A DNA stretch of 55,981 nt from Chitinophaga pinensis (lineage in GTDB: Bacteria; Bacteroidota; Bacteroidia; Chitinophagales; Chitinophagaceae): contig CAMDVD010000018.1 of the NCBI GenBank assembly GCA_945878115.1, forward strand, positions 1 to 55,981. The letters run 5' to 3'. The position numbers and the translations under genes were made by a program. Positions 18,491-25,809 of the stretch are shown piece after piece (within the stretch, counting starts at the first letter, position 1; every line of letters starts with the position of its first letter). Below the pieces are notes generated by a model. It searched no databases, was not told where the DNA came from, and saw only the letters and a program-made list of their open reading frames with translations.

Positions 18491-19492
18491 TTAGTTTTTA
18501 TTCAATACTCCTGCATATTCTTTAGCATCAAAGTTAGCTTTGTAATAATACAAGCCATTGGCATATTTACTCAAATCAAGTTGCGGTGATAAAGCTTGGA
18601 CTATTAATTTTCTACCATGAATATCATACACCTTTATATTGCCTTTTACATAATGTGAAGGATATGAAATAGTAAAAATACCAGTTGAAGGATTAGGATA
18701 TATAGGTAATTGATTGTAGAGAGAATAATCTTGTACTGCACCCCACGTTTCTATCCATCCATATCCAAAATCATCTATTATCCAACCTGCTTTGTTGTTA
18801 TTGATGCTATCTGATTGGAATACAAAGCGGATAGCATTAATTGGGCCATTGCGAAATTTTGACACTGGAAATGTCATGTTTAACCAAAGTGCAGTATGCC
18901 GCCATCCATTACTATTTCCACTCCAAGCCTTAGTGCCACCTTGTATTGTATCAAAATCTACAGTAGTTAAATTGTTATTGTATAAATTACATGCATTCCA
19001 ATTATTTTGAAATTGATTTAAAGGAAATCCACCGAAAAGAGAATCAACCCTTTTCCATGTTATGCCACTGTCATCAGAAAACTCTAACCAACAACCATCC
19101 ATTAATGAATCCGTATCAAATTTATGCCAAAACTTAAAATTGATATTGTACATATTCAATGAACCGATGGGAGAAGTACTAAACACATTCACTTTAAATG
19201 CAGAAAAATTATTGATAGGATAGGCATTTATGCTATCCGTCATGATAGAACAGGATGTGTCTCTACTATAGCTTGTACCAAATTTTGTAGTCTTACCAAT
19301 TTGCCAAATATTATTGCTTGTATTCTCTATCGCAAGATTAAAACTACCTTGTGGCAATGTATCACAAAGTGTGAATACAGAATCTAGATATACGTATTGA
19401 GAACCAAAGCATGATGCTGTATCAATTGTTGACTGTGCCTTTGTACAAAAAATACAAAGTGACAATATGAATAGAAGTAGAATTTTTTTCAT
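18491..19492 (-). CDS. Secreted protein with T9SS type A sorting domain
   Basis: A 333-residue protein with a signal peptide (MKKILLLFILSLCIFCTKAQ). The middle (about residues 50-245) looks like a beta-sandwich or jelly roll, with WLEFSDDSGITWKRVDSL and WIIDDFGYG, phrases often seen in MAM/laminin-G-like exoproteins. The C-terminal ~75 residues are a type A sorting tail: LPIYPNPSTGIFTISYP, then IKVYDIHGRKL and a GLYYYKANF strand. No enzymatic motif is visible, and the function is unknown. Confidence 0.88.
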   Translation of the reverse strand: MKKILLLFILSLCIFCTKAQSTIDTASCFGSQYVYLDSVFTLCDTLPQGSFNLAIENTSNNIWQIGKTTKFGTSYSRDTSCSIMTDSINAYPINNFSAFKVNVFSTSPIGSLNMYNINFKFWHKFDTDSLMDGCWLEFSDDSGITWKRVDSLFGGFPLNQFQNNWNACNLYNNNLTTVDFDTIQGGTKAWSGNSNGWRHTALWLNMTFPVSKFRNGPINAIRFVFQSDSINNNKAGWIIDDFGYGWIETWGAVQDYSLYNQLPIYPNPSTGIFTISYPSHYVKGNIKVYDIHGRKLIVQALSPQLDLSKYANGLYYYKANFDAKEYAGVLNKN

Positions 19493-19552
19493 TACCTAAA
19501 GATAATGAAAAGTACTTGAAGAGGCTATGAATTTTAATCAGCATGTTGAATA

Positions 19553-19570
19553 CACTAATTCGATTTAGTG
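19553..19570 (-). terminator. Weak hairpin near the end of the DPP III gene
   Basis: CACTAA/TTAGTG arms with a 6-base loop lie 11 bases past the stop codon on the minus strand. There is no good T run, so termination is doubtful. Confidence 0.3.
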
Positions 19571-19580
19571 CATTTTCTAA

Positions 19581-21641
19581 TTAATTCTTTATGCCTAAAT
19601 AGCCATACATTTTGCCATACTCCATCATTTGTGTGAAGAAGGAAGTTGGGTATTCAATTTTTACATCCGTTACTTTATCACCATGCATAGTAGCAACTAA
19701 TTTAGGTTGTATAAATCCGCGATATGGCTTCAAACCTAATGTGGCATAGCGATCTAGAATTTCTTTGTGTAATACTTTATCTACTTTTACACCATAAGTT
19801 TCCACCAAAGCTTGTCCTGCTTTAAAATCACCTTCACTTTTGATGCGTTGTATTTCACCTAATAATTGACCAAATAAGGTACGCAATTTTGCATAGTCAT
19901 TTACTTGTATATAGGTTTTTCCATCACGCTTTACGAAGGTAACCACCGAATCTTTTTTGCCCATAGCAAATGCCCATCCAGCATTCAATTGGCGATTGCG
20001 CATATGTGCTTCTTCAATTTGATCACCAAGTTTCAAACGAGTCAATTGGGTCATCATGCCATTCATCATATAGCTATCATATTCTGCTTTGGCAACATCC
20101 ATATTTGGCATTACGCCAATGTCAATTAATTTTTGATCCATGATATAATAAAGACCTACTAAATCGGCACGCGCTTCTTCCAAACAGCTTGCATAATTTT
20201 TTAACGTTTTATCTGTTGTTTCAATGCCCGGATTTATTTGTCCACTGGCATGTCCAATACACTCATGCATATCAGTATGTAAGTCTGAAGCTAATGCGCC
20301 ATATTTTTTGATGCGTTCTTTCACTGTATCGTTCAAACCAAATTCATCTAAAGTTCCTTTCTTAGCGGTTGCAATATTGTAACTGCTAATGATATTACTT
20401 AAGGAAACAGATTTGCTCCCATGATCTTTTCTTATCCAATCGGCATTAGGCAAATTAATGCCAATGGGCGTAGAAGGTGCAGCATCACCGCTTTCTACAA
20501 CAACAGTAATTGCTTTTGCTGTAATTCCTTTTACTTCTTTCTTTTTGTGTTCAGGCATCAATGGCGAATTGTCTTCAAACCATTGTGCGTTTTCTGCAAT
20601 TGTTTTAATACGTTTTGTAGCTTCCATATCTTTTATGGATACTGTACTTTCAAAACTTCCTTTTTTACCGATGGCATCTAAATATACTTCCGTAAATCCA
20701 TTTACAAAATCAACTCTTGAAGCGGTATCTTTTACCCAAGAGATAGCGTAATCATCAAAATCTTTCAAGTCGCCACTACGATAATATTTTGCCAATTTGG
20801 TGATGACTTCTTTTTGTTGATCATTCTCTGCAACTGTTGCTGCTTTATCTAGCCAATAAATAATCTTATCAATTGCTGCGCCATACATGCCTCCACTTTT
20901 CCAAACTTTTTCAACCAATGCATTGTCTACTTTCATGAGTTTAGAATTTAAACCCCAACTTGGTGCATTGCCTGTAGTCGGAAATTTATTGTAAAAATCT
21001 TCTACTTCTTTTTGTGTAACGCCTTCATAGAAATTATTACTCGATGCTTTTATATTATCAATGCCAGAACGAAGGTCAACACATTTTGGTTCTACGTTCA
21101 AATCATAAAATAAAGGATTTACTCGAGTCCAAAAAGCAGCTACACTTTCGCCACTTTCTTTTGGAAGGCTTGTTGTATCACTATTTAGGATTAATGATTT
21201 AAAATAATCTGCATTACAAGCTGGAATAAATTTTTCATTGCCATAATGATGATGGTTTCCACTACTAAACCAAAAACGCCCGCAATAATCTTCAAAACTT
21301 TTCCAGTCTGCTGTTGATTTATCGCCTTTATAAGTTCCGTATATATTCTCGATGGTTTTGCGAAGTAGAATGCCGTATTTGCTTTTTTGATCATAAATCA
21401 TATCTCTACCACATAAAGCTGCCTCATATAAATAATACGAAAGTTCTTTTTGTTGTACACTTAATTCATTGAAGCCTGGTGTTTGATAACGTAGAATTTG
21501 TAAGTCGGCAAAACTTTCTGCCATCACTTCAAATTCTTTTTCCTCTTTGGGTGCAGATGTAGTATTTGCACTTTGATTAGCAGAATTGCATGCTGCAAAA
21601 ATGGCTATAGAAGTAATGGCCAAGATAGATTTTAGTTTCAT
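19581..21641 (-). CDS. Dipeptidyl-peptidase III-like zinc peptidase (M49), lipoprotein
   Basis: A 686-residue protein beginning with a lipoprotein signal (AITSIAIFAAC, lipidated C18). The M49 zinc signature H-E-x-x-x-H is present in its six-residue form: HECIGH with H459, E460 and H464, and the third-ligand region EEARAD (E488-D493) about 25 residues later. Family members remove dipeptides from the N-terminus of peptides. The Bacteroidota form, sometimes mislabelled dihydrofolate reductase in databases, has this architecture. It is divergent from moaCB. TACCTTTA on the minus strand (21661-21668) is a plausible -7 element. Confidence 0.92.
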   Translation of the reverse strand: MKLKSILAITSIAIFAACNSANQSANTTSAPKEEKEFEVMAESFADLQILRYQTPGFNELSVQQKELSYYLYEAALCGRDMIYDQKSKYGILLRKTIENIYGTYKGDKSTADWKSFEDYCGRFWFSSGNHHHYGNEKFIPACNADYFKSLILNSDTTSLPKESGESVAAFWTRVNPLFYDLNVEPKCVDLRSGIDNIKASSNNFYEGVTQKEVEDFYNKFPTTGNAPSWGLNSKLMKVDNALVEKVWKSGGMYGAAIDKIIYWLDKAATVAENDQQKEVITKLAKYYRSGDLKDFDDYAISWVKDTASRVDFVNGFTEVYLDAIGKKGSFESTVSIKDMEATKRIKTIAENAQWFEDNSPLMPEHKKKEVKGITAKAITVVVESGDAAPSTPIGINLPNADWIRKDHGSKSVSLSNIISSYNIATAKKGTLDEFGLNDTVKERIKKYGALASDLHTDMHECIGHASGQINPGIETTDKTLKNYASCLEEARADLVGLYYIMDQKLIDIGVMPNMDVAKAEYDSYMMNGMMTQLTRLKLGDQIEEAHMRNRQLNAGWAFAMGKKDSVVTFVKRDGKTYIQVNDYAKLRTLFGQLLGEIQRIKSEGDFKAGQALVETYGVKVDKVLHKEILDRYATLGLKPYRGFIQPKLVATMHGDKVTDVKIEYPTSFFTQMMEYGKMYGYLGIKN

Positions 21642-21717
21642 GTTTGAAAAAATTTGTGGGTAAAGGTATATAAAAATGCGAATTACAAGGCAAGCACCAT
21701 TTCGAAATAAAATGAAT

Positions 21718-21725
21718 TACATTCG
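21718..21725 (+). promoter_or_regulatory. Putative -7 element of moaCB
   Basis: TACATTCG, a TAnnTTCG variant of the -7 consensus, ends 13 bases before ATG 21739. Its position decides the start: the upstream ATGs at 21676 and 21712 would fall before transcription begins. Confidence 0.45.
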
Positions 21726-21738
21726 TATTTTTAATGAA

Positions 21739-22650
21739 ATGGTAGACATACTTCCTAAAATAATTTCGCAACGTAGAGCCATTGCGCAAGCAGAACTTAA
21801 AACAAGTAGCACAGACACAATTGCTGCGATAGAAAATAAAAGGGTACCCAAAGGGGATGTGTTTGAATTTGCGAGAGTAGCAGGTTTATTTGCCATCAAA
21901 AAAACGAGCGACGTTATACCAGATTGTCATCCATTGCCAATTGAGTATGCGAATATTCGATTTGAAATAAAAGGCTTATCTGTTTTTATTGAAGTGGAGG
22001 TTGCTACTATGTATAAAACAGGTGTGGAAGTAGAAGCCATGCATGGTGCTGCTATTGTAGCCTTGACATTGTATGATATGCTAAAACCCATTGATAAAAA
22101 AATTGAAATTTGTCAAATTAAGTTAATCGAAAAAAAAGGCGGTAAAAGTGATTATCATGATTTGTTGAATAGGCAAATAAAAACAGCCGTGTTGGTATGT
22201 AGTGATTCCGTGTTTGCAAAAAAGAAAGAAGATAAAGCTGGGTTAGCGATTATTGCACAATTGACAAAGAGTGAAATGGATCATCAATTTTATGCAATAT
22301 TACCAGATGAAATAGTGGAGATACAAGCATGTGTACAAAAATTAGTACATGAAAAATATGATTTAATTATTTTAACAGGAGGTACTGGTTTATCGCCAAG
22401 AGATGTGACACCGGAGGCGATACAACCATTGTTGGATAAAGAAATTCCAGGTATCATGGAAGCAGCGAGAGCTTATGGTCAGCAAAGAATTCCGTATGCG
22501 ATGTTGTCGAGAGGAGTTGCTGGTTTTATACAAGAGACCTTGGTCATTACATTGCCTGGTTCTACAAAAGGTGCTTTAGAATCCATGCAGGCGTTATTTC
22601 CTTACATTAAACATATTTTCAAAGTCGCTGAAGGAATTCGGCATGATTAG
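21739..22650 (+). CDS. moaCB: Bifunctional molybdenum cofactor protein MoaC-MoaB
   Basis: About 303 residues. The N-terminal half is MoaC (cyclic pyranopterin monophosphate synthase): VPKGDVFEFARVAGLF, PDCHPLPIEY, TGVEVEAMHGA and EKKGGKSDYH. The C-terminal half is MoaB/MogA-like, with AVLVCSDSVF, LTGGTGLSPRDVTPEA, MLSRGVAGF and TLPGSTKGA. This fusion is a recurring Bacteroidota arrangement. I start at ATG 21739 (MVDIL) because family members begin MVDI and a -7-like element sits just upstream; the longer frame from 21676 is possible. No other molybdopterin gene is nearby. Confidence 0.93.
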   Translation: MVDILPKIISQRRAIAQAELKTSSTDTIAAIENKRVPKGDVFEFARVAGLFAIKKTSDVIPDCHPLPIEYANIRFEIKGLSVFIEVEVATMYKTGVEVEAMHGAAIVALTLYDMLKPIDKKIEICQIKLIEKKGGKSDYHDLLNRQIKTAVLVCSDSVFAKKKEDKAGLAIIAQLTKSEMDHQFYAILPDEIVEIQACVQKLVHEKYDLIILTGGTGLSPRDVTPEAIQPLLDKEIPGIMEAARAYGQQRIPYAMLSRGVAGFIQETLVITLPGSTKGALESMQALFPYIKHIFKVAEGIRHD

Positions 22651-22720
22651 TGTTAAGAAATGTGTTCAACTATGTAGAAAATAGAATACTTTTACCGCTC
22701 CAAATTAAATAACCTAAAGC

Positions 22721-23353
22721 ATGTTAGAACAATTATTTAATCTTATTCAATCTGAATCCCAGAAAGAAATTATTCATAATGTTGCTATACCAAATCAACA
22801 TAATAATCATGCTGTAGGTTTAGCGACTGATGCGATATTTAGTGGATTACAAAACACACTTTCTATGGGTGGGCTTCAACATGTATTAGGGATTTTTACT
22901 GGAAAAGAGAATACGTCAACATCTAATCCAATGGTGCAGGGTATTGTTCAAAATCTGACTAGTTGTTTGCAATATAAATTTGGTCTTGAAACGGATAAAG
23001 CAAATAATATAGCAGGATCTTTGGTTCCAAATGTACTGGATAAATTAGTAAAGAAAACAAATGACCCAACAAATAATGGATTTAATATCAATGGTATTAT
23101 TGGTGCTTTGACTGGTGGTGGATTTTCACAACATGGCGGTGGTGTTCATATCCCAGGCTTAAAGGCACATTCTAATGGAGATGGCGGAATTGATTTTGGA
23201 AGCATTTTGAAAAATTTACGAAGTGGAACTATTGATTCATTTCTAGAAGGTCGTTTGGGTATTGAAACATTGACTAATTTAGTAAGTAAAGCGGCTGTAG
23301 GCGCGCAACAAATACAACCGCAAAGTGGGGTTGGTGTTTTGAATTTATTATAG
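22721..23353 (+). CDS. DUF937-like Gly-rich protein
   Basis: A 210-residue protein with no signal peptide. The N-terminal ~130 residues alternate short amphipathic helices (MLEQLFNLIQSES, GLATDAIFSGLQNTL, SLVPNVLDKLVKKT) as in the DUF937/YidB-like family. A Gly/His-rich linker follows (TGGGFSQHGGGVHIPG) and then a helical end. The family has no firm function. It lies between moaCB and a small exported protein gene, all on the plus strand, with no terminator seen between them. Confidence 0.6.
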   Translation: MLEQLFNLIQSESQKEIIHNVAIPNQHNNHAVGLATDAIFSGLQNTLSMGGLQHVLGIFTGKENTSTSNPMVQGIVQNLTSCLQYKFGLETDKANNIAGSLVPNVLDKLVKKTNDPTNNGFNINGIIGALTGGGFSQHGGGVHIPGLKAHSNGDGGIDFGSILKNLRSGTIDSFLEGRLGIETLTNLVSKAAVGAQQIQPQSGVGVLNLL

Positions 23354-23357
23354 TTTA

Positions 23358-23387
23358 TTGGAGAATTTATTTTATCGTTTATATTTG
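23358..23387 (+). promoter_or_regulatory. Promoter of the small exported protein
   Basis: TTG (23358-23360), a 19-base spacer and TATATTTG (23380-23387) match the Bacteroidota -33/-7 arrangement. The ATG at 23426 leaves a ~35-base leader. Confidence 0.6.
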
Positions 23388-23425
23388 TCATTCTTTACTT
23401 TCAAAGAGAATTAAAAACCGTTATT

Positions 23426-23839
23426 ATGCAATTATCAAGAATTGGAATTATTTTCCTAAGTGTGATTTGTACATCACCAGTATTCGCGCAAACTTATACA
23501 CGCAAAACGCCTGCAGAAAAGGCTAAAAAGTACACAGAAGAAATGGTTCAAGAACAGAAACTAGATTCCGTTCAAGCGGCTGAGGTTTATGTAATTAACC
23601 TTGCGGTGTCAACGAAAATAGATTCGATGTACGCAACTCATCCTGAACAAGATGATTTACGAAAGGGATTTATTGGTATTTTTAAAATGCGAGATGAAGC
23701 TTTTCGGAAAATCTTAACCGCAACGCAGTATTTGCAATTTGATGACTCGCAAAGAGAGAAGAGAGAAAAAAAGGCAAAAGAGAAAAAAGCAGCAGCAGAA
23801 AAACTACAATCCACTTTATCTTCTGAAAAAAAAGAATAG
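23426..23839 (+). CDS. Small exported helical protein, unknown function
   Basis: A 137-residue protein with a signal peptide ending SPVFAQT. The mature part is almost wholly helical and charged (PAEKAKKYTEEMVQEQKLDS, then a Lys/Glu-rich coiled C-terminus). The layout resembles the LTxxQ/Spy-CpxP-like small periplasmic proteins common in Bacteroidota, but no LTxxQ motif is clear; ILTATQYLQF may be its remnant. Its stop codon touches the stop of the convergent hemD with no base between them. Confidence 0.72.
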   Translation: MQLSRIGIIFLSVICTSPVFAQTYTRKTPAEKAKKYTEEMVQEQKLDSVQAAEVYVINLAVSTKIDSMYATHPEQDDLRKGFIGIFKMRDEAFRKILTATQYLQFDDSQREKREKKAKEKKAAAEKLQSTLSSEKKE

Positions 23840-24778
23840 TTATTTGGCAAGGTTCGCTAAATACAAATCTAATGCAGCAACCATAGAAGGTGCATTAGGC
23901 ATTGGCGCTTTAATGTGTAATTTTAGTCCTGCATTCTCTACAGCTTTAGTTGTAATTGGACCAAAAGCACCAATGATAGTACCATTTTGGGCGAACTTTG
24001 GCTTATTTTCAAATAATGACTTAACCCCACCTGGTGTAAAAAATACAATCATGTCATGTCCTTTTTTAAGTAAGTCTTTGACATCGTTACAAACTGTTTT
24101 ATATAGCACCACTTCGGCGTGTTCCAGTTTATTTTTCTGTAAACACTCTAAAATTTCCGTTCTGCAGATGTCATTTACAGGTACAATATACTTCTCTTTA
24201 GACTTGTGTTTAGTAATCACGTCCAGCATACTGTTTACAGAACCATCCTCACCATAGAAGATTTTTCGTTTGCGATAAATAATAAATTTTTGCAAGTAAA
24301 GTGAAATAGCTTCTGTGATACAGAAATATTTCATTTCAGGAGAAATCTTTATTTTTAATTCATCACAAATTCTAAAGAAGTGATCAATCGCATTTCTGCT
24401 GTTAAATATGACAGCGGTATAATCTTTTATTTCGACTTTTTGTTTACGAAAATCTTTGGATTCAACACCTTCCACTAATATGAAAGGGCAAAAATCCATT
24501 TTGACATTGTATTTTTTTTCTAGTTCGAAATATGGGGATTTGTCGGTTTCAGGTCGAGGCTGCGTAATGAGAATTGTTTTTATAGAAGGGGTAACTGTAG
24601 GTTTAACGGGTGCAACATTTTTCTTTGAAGACGAGGCTACAACTTTAGCACTAGCTGGTCTAGTTACTTTTGTTGGTACCACAGCCAAAGTCTTTTTCTC
24701 CGTTTTTATTATTGTTTTTTTTACGGTCGAATGTGTGGATGTCTTTTTTGCACTTGTTTTAGTTGCAGTTTTAGCCAT
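23840..24778 (-). CDS. hemD: Uroporphyrinogen-III synthase with Lys/Thr-rich N-terminal extension
   Basis: About 312 residues. The catalytic HemD fold runs from KTILITQPRPETDKSPYF to the end, with VIFNSRNAIDHFF, a VLYKTVCND segment and FFTPGGVKSLFEN, which match the Bacteroidota HemD type. It cyclises hydroxymethylbilane to uroporphyrinogen III for haem. The first ~65 residues are Lys/Thr/Ala-rich and probably disordered, which is unusual for the family. The start is ATG 24778 (MAKTATK); a longer frame starts at 24817. It follows the DUF4271 gene, a conserved pairing in the phylum. Confidence 0.88.
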   Translation of the reverse strand: MAKTATKTSAKKTSTHSTVKKTIIKTEKKTLAVVPTKVTRPASAKVVASSSKKNVAPVKPTVTPSIKTILITQPRPETDKSPYFELEKKYNVKMDFCPFILVEGVESKDFRKQKVEIKDYTAVIFNSRNAIDHFFRICDELKIKISPEMKYFCITEAISLYLQKFIIYRKRKIFYGEDGSVNSMLDVITKHKSKEKYIVPVNDICRTEILECLQKNKLEHAEVVLYKTVCNDVKDLLKKGHDMIVFFTPGGVKSLFENKPKFAQNGTIIGAFGPITTKAVENAGLKLHIKAPMPNAPSMVAALDLYLANLAK

Positions 24779-24821
24779 ACTATTAAATCTCTTTTCTACT
24801 AGTGATAATAAAAACAAAAAA

Positions 24822-25688
24822 TTAAATCCCTTTTAATGAAATTTTTGCCAAAATAAAAACAGGCATTAATTCAAAGGCGCAAAGGTATAATAAAAAATGT
24901 AAAAAATCCATGCGTAATAAATTAATCACTTTTGGTAACATACGGACATACTTAAAAGTAAAAAAACAAAGAATAATGAATAAGGAAATGTTTAGGATTA
25001 ATGTATGAAAAGTAGCAGAGGTCAGGAGTAATAGGATACAAAGTGGTAATAATAGTATGCCTAAAAATTCATTGATAATAAGGCTATCGAATATGTATTT
25101 TTTTGCCAAATCCGTTTTATTAAAAACCCATGCAACAATATTCACCAATCCAATTTTAACCAGATATACAATTGCCATCAAGACAATACAAGAAAAAATG
25201 GCAATTGGCATTTTCGCATTTTTAATCCAAGAAATGGAAGAAACTCCCCATGAAAAAAAGAGATAGCCAAGGGTAATGATATACAATAGGAAAAACCAAA
25301 TGGAAGCTCGAGAATCAATTTCTAGCTGTTCTTTCATTTGCCTTTTGGAAGTATTGAATGAAGTAAAAAAAGAAAATAAATTCAATACAAATTTTGGAAA
25401 CCAGAGTCGAATGGCAGAAAAAAGATATAAGCCAATTAATGCAAAAAAGAAAAGAGTGGTTTTATTGTCGGACTTTCGAACTACAGCAATAACATCATCT
25501 GTGCTGTTTTTTTCGTGAAGCATTACATGCTGATCTAAAAATGCTGTAACTGCATGCTGTAAAGAAATGCTATCTTGGGCTGCTTCTTCTAGATGAAGAA
25601 TAGAACCGGCGTTTGTATGCACAGCAAAACAAAGCAGGACAGTTATAAAACTCAAACACAGTAGGATGCTGAAAAAGAAAGATTTCAA
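24822..25688 (-). CDS. DUF4271 multi-pass membrane protein (TTG start)
   Basis: A 288-residue protein with an N-terminal signal or first TM segment (FFFSILLCLSFITVLLCFAV), a short extracytoplasmic stretch, and six or seven TM segments. It is recognised as DUF4271 by its layout and its place just before hemD. The first codon is TTG (25688-25686); TACTTTCG lies only a few bases upstream, so the mRNA may be leaderless. The role is unknown; proximity to hemD suggests a link to haem synthesis but proves nothing. Confidence 0.82.
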   Translation of the reverse strand: MKSFFFSILLCLSFITVLLCFAVHTNAGSILHLEEAAQDSISLQHAVTAFLDQHVMLHEKNSTDDVIAVVRKSDNKTTLFFFALIGLYLFSAIRLWFPKFVLNLFSFFTSFNTSKRQMKEQLEIDSRASIWFFLLYIITLGYLFFSWGVSSISWIKNAKMPIAIFSCIVLMAIVYLVKIGLVNIVAWVFNKTDLAKKYIFDSLIINEFLGILLLPLCILLLLTSATFHTLILNISLFIILCFFTFKYVRMLPKVINLLRMDFLHFLLYLCAFELMPVFILAKISLKGI

Positions 25689-25692
25689 GCCC

Positions 25693-25700
25693 CGAAAGTA
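25693..25700 (-). promoter_or_regulatory. Putative -7 element of the DUF4271-hemD operon
   Basis: Minus-strand TACTTTCG ends 5 bases before the TTG start of the DUF4271 gene. If real, transcription would begin at or next to the start codon. Confidence 0.45.
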
Positions 25701-25781
25701 CTAACCCAATAGTGTAACAGCTTAGAATTTATTCAACATGCATGTTATTAACTAATTGAATGAAAAGATTTGACTAGGAAT

Positions 25782-25789
25782 TACATTTG
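25782..25789 (+). promoter_or_regulatory. -7 element of parC
   Basis: TACATTTG fits TAnnTTTG exactly, 20 bases before ATG 25810. I do not see a well-spaced -33 element. Confidence 0.5.
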
Positions 25790-25809
25790 CCAACATTGTA
25801 AAAAGGAAT

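Noticed and set aside
23739-24257. 172-codon plus-strand frame
   Set aside because: It runs across the end of the small exported gene and antisense to hemD, with no family pattern; both overlapped genes are well supported.
24456-24836. 126-codon plus-strand frame with hydrophobic C-terminal part
   Set aside because: It is antisense to the hemD N-terminus; the hydrophobic character arises from reading Lys/Thr codons in reverse.
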